Origin: Paenibacillus silvestris
GTDB lineage: Bacteria; Bacillota; Bacilli; Paenibacillales; NBRC-103111
Assembly (NCBI RefSeq): GCF_009882985.1
Contig: NZ_WTUZ01000002.1
Span: 272-64,271, forward strand
DNA length: 64,000 bases
Direction of reading: 5' to 3'
In this document: positions 61,109 to 64,000 of the stretch, piece after piece
How positions within the stretch are numbered: the first letter of the stretch is position 1
Layout: the number at the start of each line of letters is the position of its first letter
The notes under the pieces: model-generated
The model's input: the letters and a program-made list of their open reading frames with translations, nothing else
Database searches by the model: none
What the model was told of the DNA's origin: nothing
Translations under genes and position numbers: made by a program

Positions 61109-61825
61109 TTATCTGCGTTTACGCTTAGCTGTTCCGGATTTGGAACCGCCTTTGCGTCTGCGGGCTGGACCGGATTTCTTCCGGCGTTTGCGCTTCGGTT
61201 TGAACACTTCAATAGAATCTCCCGAGGCTACTTTCCCTTTGCCCAAGGCCCCGAAGATCGTTTTCACCATTGGAGCCATTTGCTGAAAGCTGGACATGAA
61301 CTTCTGAACCTTGCCCATCGTGCCGAGGATGCCGTCGATGCCGCCCATCCGCTCAACGAAGCCGGAGATTTGCTTCATGTTGAGGCCGCTCAGCGGGTTA
61401 GAGCTGCCGCCTGCAGCGGCGCCACCACCACCGCCTCCTCCGAGGAGGTTGCTGAGGAAGTTACCGCCACCGCCACCTCCTGTGGCACCAGCATTGCCGC
61501 CGCCGCCGAAGAAGCCGCCACCACCACCGGCATTACCACCGCCACCGCCGAGTAGTCCACCACCACCGGCATTACCGCCACCGCCGCCGCCAAAAAATCC
61601 ACCGCCACCGCCGGTATTACCGCCGAATAGATCGCCGCCTCCTTGGAAAGGAGTAGGGAAGCCTCCGCCTTGAGAGAAATCCGAGAATGGATTGCCGCCG
61701 CCTAAGCCTGGGTACTGGCCGAATGCGCGATCATCACCAAGTTGTGGGGGTAAAGTTGTGATGCTTCTTGTATGCACTTCAGGACGCTTACCGCCATTAC
61801 CAATGATTTGTCTAGGGTTATTCAC
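61109..61825 (-). CDS. Glycine-rich protein with basic tail
   Basis: This 238-residue protein has an N-terminal Gln/Pro/Gly part, a central block (about 45-140) of poly-Gly with FFGGGG and GGGNAGG repeats, a hydrophobic amphipathic segment (about 150-195, MKQISGFVERMGGIDGILGTMGK) and a strongly basic tail (KPKRKRRKKSGPARRRKGG). The layout is like YqfQ/VrrA-type spore or envelope proteins, but I cannot place it firmly. The repeat DNA (CCGCCACCA units) is likely to vary in length. GTG 61825 follows AAAGGATC. Confidence 0.75.
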   Translation of the reverse strand: MNNPRQIIGNGGKRPEVHTRSITTLPPQLGDDRAFGQYPGLGGGNPFSDFSQGGGFPTPFQGGGDLFGGNTGGGGGFFGGGGGGNAGGGGLLGGGGGNAGGGGGFFGGGGNAGATGGGGGGNFLSNLLGGGGGGGAAAGGSSNPLSGLNMKQISGFVERMGGIDGILGTMGKVQKFMSSFQQMAPMVKTIFGALGKGKVASGDSIEVFKPKRKRRKKSGPARRRKGGSKSGTAKRKRR

Positions 61826-61869
61826 TGGGATTCACGATCCTTTTTATCAGATTTGTCTCCTACAGGATA

Positions 61870-61925
61870 TGTCACTTGCCTAGCATTGGTATGGACGAAT
61901 GTCACGGGTCCTAGATATTTGTCAC
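61870..61925. repeat. Phased TGTCAC direct repeats
   Basis: TGTCAC occurs at 61870, 61900 and 61920, that is 30 and 20 bp apart, close to whole helical turns; the first two are also followed by a CCTAG word. They lie between the divergent glycine-rich gene and yerC. Confidence 0.4.
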
Positions 61926-62011
61926 AATTCATCCCATTAACGCATAGAAATTTTAACGTTTCGCAATCCTAAAGGGAGGATTTAAAGCGGGCGTGTCGAA
62001 TGTTACTCTGG

Positions 62012-62029
62012 AGCTTACTATAATAAGCT
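62012..62029 (+). promoter_or_regulatory. yerC -10 region within a palindrome
   Basis: AGCTTA (62012-62017) and TAAGCT (62024-62029) flank CTATAA, so a TATAAT -10 (62019-62024) sits in the centre of an 18-bp palindrome. No good -35 is seen. This could be an operator for autoregulation or simply chance. Confidence 0.45.
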
Positions 62030-62060
62030 AACATGCTTTTCTACCAGGAGTTGATAACGT

Positions 62061-62351
62061 ATGCAATTAAAAAAATTGAATGATAAAGCAATAGACCAAC
62101 TTTTTGAGGCCATACTGACCCTTAAGGATATAGAGGAGTGCTACGTCTTTTTTGATGACCTATGCACTGTGAACGAGATTCAATCGCTTTCCCAGCGTCT
62201 AGAGGTTGCTCGTATGCTGCGCAAAGGGTGCACGTACAATCAGATCGAAGCGGAAACAGGTGCATCTACAGCTACGATTTCCAGAGTTAAGCGCTGCTTG
62301 AACTACGGCAATGACGGCTATGTACTGACATTAGATCGTTTAGGACGTTAA
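62061..62351 (+). CDS. yerC: TrpR-family regulator YerC/YecD
   Basis: This 96-residue DNA-binding protein of the Trp repressor superfamily has DLCTVNEIQSLSQRLEVARMLRKGCTYNQIEAETGASTATISRVKRCLNYG, in which the last part is the HTH. Length and sequence match YerC of Firmicutes. The regulon is not well known. CCAGGAG precedes ATG 62061. A strong terminator follows, so it is transcribed alone. Its place downstream of yerB, with other genes inserted between them, recalls the B. subtilis order. Confidence 0.93.
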   Translation: MQLKKLNDKAIDQLFEAILTLKDIEECYVFFDDLCTVNEIQSLSQRLEVARMLRKGCTYNQIEAETGASTATISRVKRCLNYGNDGYVLTLDRLGR

Positions 62352-62377
62352 TTATTCGTATTATAAAAGAATTCAAG

Positions 62378-62410
62378 ATCCTGCATTACCAAGTGTAATG
62401 CGGGATTTTT
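62378..62410 (+). terminator. Terminator after yerC
   Basis: ATCCTGCATTAC (62379-62390 region) pairs with GTAATGCGGGAT (about 62395-62406), one wobble, followed by TTTTT. Confidence 0.88.
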
Positions 62411-62498
62411 GCTGTTTATTGAGGGCTCAATTGACATGTGGGAACACATTCGTTAGCATAGGATTGTAGCCATGGATAGAACGGGTGGGGAGAACATA

Positions 62499-63266
62499 AT
62501 GAGTAAGGTTGGTGTCCTGGTTATAAGCCATGGATCAAGGGATAAAGGCTGGGTTGACCTCGTTGACGAAGCCGTAACTGCGGTTCATTTGCCGGCAGAC
62601 GTTCCTATTTATGCCTCATATCTGGAGCTGGTGGAAGGTCGGTTGATTCAAGACGGTATTACTAGCTTAGAGGAGCAAGGTGTAACGGATATCATCGTCG
62701 TTCCGCTGTTCGTGTCCTCTGGAAGTACACATATTGATGAAATCAGCTACGCCTTAGGAGTCATCGAGCAGCCGCTGCTGGAGACTGACATGAAGCCTTT
62801 TGATATCAAAGCACGGATTCATTGTACATCGCCGATTGATGACGATCCTGTTATTGCTGAGATTATTTATGCCAAAATCAAGGAACTGTCCGACTCGCCA
62901 ACGCAGGAAATCCTTCTGCTGATTGGGCACGGAAGTCAAGAAGAGGGCTTTCATCAGAAGTGGCTTCAAGGCTTAGAGCAGTTAGCAGAGCGTTTGAAAG
63001 CTCTAGGCGGCTATGACGAGGCGGATGCTGCTATGCTGTTGCCGGATCAAGTGCATGCGAAAATGACAGAGTGGGCGGATAAGAAGCCTGGACATACTGT
63101 TATTGTGGCGCCGCTTTTTCTGAGTGAGGGCTATTTCACGAGTCAAGTAGTCCCTTCCCGTTTGAAGGGATTTGCATATAAATATAATGGACGGGCGCTG
63201 TTGCCAAGTCCGCTAATTTCCAAGTGGATGGAGAAGCAGATTGCTTCCGCAAATTCGAGACGGTGA
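62499..63266 (+). CDS. sirB: Sirohydrochlorin chelatase, CbiX/SirB family
   Basis: This 255-residue protein has two CbiX-like halves. The first has LVISHGSRDKGW and VVPLFVSSGSTHIDEI, the second LLLIGHGSQEEGFHQKW and VAPLFLSEGYFTSQVVPSRL. The histidines in HGSR and HGSQ are the usual metal-insertion residues. It would insert iron or cobalt into sirohydrochlorin for siroheme or cobalamin; which one is not shown by the sequence, and no other tetrapyrrole gene is near. ATG 62499 follows GGGGAG; the in-frame ATG 62472 lacks a site. The gene symbol is by family. Confidence 0.85.
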   Translation: MSKVGVLVISHGSRDKGWVDLVDEAVTAVHLPADVPIYASYLELVEGRLIQDGITSLEEQGVTDIIVVPLFVSSGSTHIDEISYALGVIEQPLLETDMKPFDIKARIHCTSPIDDDPVIAEIIYAKIKELSDSPTQEILLLIGHGSQEEGFHQKWLQGLEQLAERLKALGGYDEADAAMLLPDQVHAKMTEWADKKPGHTVIVAPLFLSEGYFTSQVVPSRLKGFAYKYNGRALLPSPLISKWMEKQIASANSRR

Positions 63267-63283
63267 ACAGGTGATGAGACACA

Positions 63284-64000
63284 ATGGTCAAAAGAGCAAG
63301 ACTGATCTATAACCCGACTTCTGGACGGGAAGAAATGAAGAAACGCCTGCCAGAAATCCTTCAGCGCCTAGAGCGCGGCGGCTTCGAAACATCCGCTCAC
63401 GCGACGATCGGTGAAGGGGACGCCACACTTGCCGCGGCCGAGGCCGTGAATCGTGGCTTTGATCTCATTATCGCCGCAGGCGGAGACGGTACCTTGTGCG
63501 AAGTCGTGAACGGGATGGCCGAGAAAGAGGGGCGGCCGCCGCTGGGCATTTTGCCGCTGGGGACGACCAACGATTTTGCCCGCGCACTCGGCATTCCCAA
63601 GAATCTGGAGCAGGCATGCGACCTGATCATCCAGCAGTATACGACCGACATTGATGTAGGCAAAATCAACAACCGCTACTTCATTAATATCGCTGGCGGA
63701 GGCTCGATGACGGAGTTAACGTACGAAGTCCCGAGTAAACTCAAAACCATGATCGGTCAGTTGGCCTATTATATGAAGGGACTCGAAAAGCTGCCTAGGC
63801 TCAAGCCTATCGAGCTGTACGTCAAAGCTGGCGATCTCGAGTTTCACGATGAAGTCATGATGTTCCTTGTTGGCAACACGAACTCCGTCGGCGGCTTCGA
63901 GAAGCTCGTTCCGGAAGCCAGAATGAATGACGGGTTGTTTGACGTTTTGATACTGCGCAAGTGTAATCTTGCGGAGTTTATTAGAGTGGTCACACTCGCG
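63284..64000 (+). CDS. dagK: Diacylglycerol/lipid kinase, partial
   Basis: The frame is open from ATG 63284 to the window edge (239 codons, C terminus missing). It begins RARLIYNPTSGREEMKKRLPEIL and has the DAGK catalytic signature AAGGDGTLCEVVNGM and LPLGTTNDFARALGI, then ISN-like INIAGGGSMTELTYEVP. It matches DgkB/DagK (YerQ) of B. subtilis, which phosphorylates diacylglycerol in lipoteichoic acid turnover. AGGTGA precedes the start, 17 bp after sirB, so the two may be cotranscribed. Confidence 0.92.
   Translation, partial: MVKRARLIYNPTSGREEMKKRLPEILQRLERGGFETSAHATIGEGDATLAAAEAVNRGFDLIIAAGGDGTLCEVVNGMAEKEGRPPLGILPLGTTNDFARALGIPKNLEQACDLIIQQYTTDIDVGKINNRYFINIAGGGSMTELTYEVPSKLKTMIGQLAYYMKGLEKLPRLKPIELYVKAGDLEFHDEVMMFLVGNTNSVGGFEKLVPEARMNDGLFDVLILRKCNLAEFIRVVTLA

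Noticed and set aside
61311-61673. Proline-rich frame on the plus strand
   Set aside because: It is the mirror of the glycine-rich coding repeats; the minus-strand frame has a sensible N terminus, amphipathic segment and basic tail.

Overview
The window looks like a chromosomal segment of a spore-forming Firmicute, most likely Paenibacillus or a close relative. The evidence is a sporulation kinase inhibitor (sda), an S-layer-homology surface protein, strong AGGAGG ribosome binding sites with frequent GTG and TTG starts, PurR boxes with a guanine riboswitch in front of a Bacillus-type pur operon, and partial conservation of the Bacillus subtilis pur-yerB-yerC-dagK gene order. No rRNA, tRNA, CRISPR array, phage or complete insertion sequence was seen.

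Region 1 (about 1-21760) begins with a MITE-like repeat and a split chromate-type transporter. It then holds an almost complete purine catabolism cluster. An ABC importer (ATPase and two permeases, nupOPQ-like) is followed, after an inverted zincin-like gene, by pucL (OHCU decarboxylase-urate oxidase), pucM, pucH, pucF, pucG, a gamma-glutamyltransferase-like gene (possible oxamate amidohydrolase), pucA and pucB. A second transcription unit holds pucC, pucD, pucE (xanthine dehydrogenase), the importer's BMP-type lipoprotein and a Rieske oxygenase. Together they would import purines and take xanthine through urate, allantoin, allantoate and ureidoglycine to glycine and oxalurate, with a possible oxamate step at the end.

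Region 2 (about 21760-27340) is the most interesting part: a rearranged ComQXPA-type quorum-sensing locus. A 60-residue ComX-like pheromone precursor ending in two tryptophans is encoded on the minus strand, divergent from comP and comA. A ComQ-like prenyl transferase with its own promoter and leader hairpin lies downstream. On the comX side there is a two-gene unit of an unknown protein and sda, which was found by reading the sequence because it is only 50 codons long.

Region 3 (27340-32000) holds katA behind overlapping promoter, Fur-box and PerR-box sequences, a Fur-family gene shortened to its DNA-binding domain, and two secreted proteins with copper-amine-oxidase-N-like domains. Region 4 (32000-45750) is the twelve-gene pur operon (purEKBCSQLFMNHD) behind paired PurR boxes, a sigma-A promoter and a guanine riboswitch with terminator. 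Region 5 (45750-64000) is mixed: a cell-wall amidase, LigB-type and DCC-type enzymes, yerB, an orphan solute-binding protein behind a possible Pho box, a membrane-bound AraC regulator, a HupE-like protein, a 1813-residue SLH phosphoesterase, a glycine-rich basic protein, yerC, a cobalamin/siroheme chelatase and the start of dagK. Several families of short intergenic repeats lie here, two of them shared with the left half of the window.
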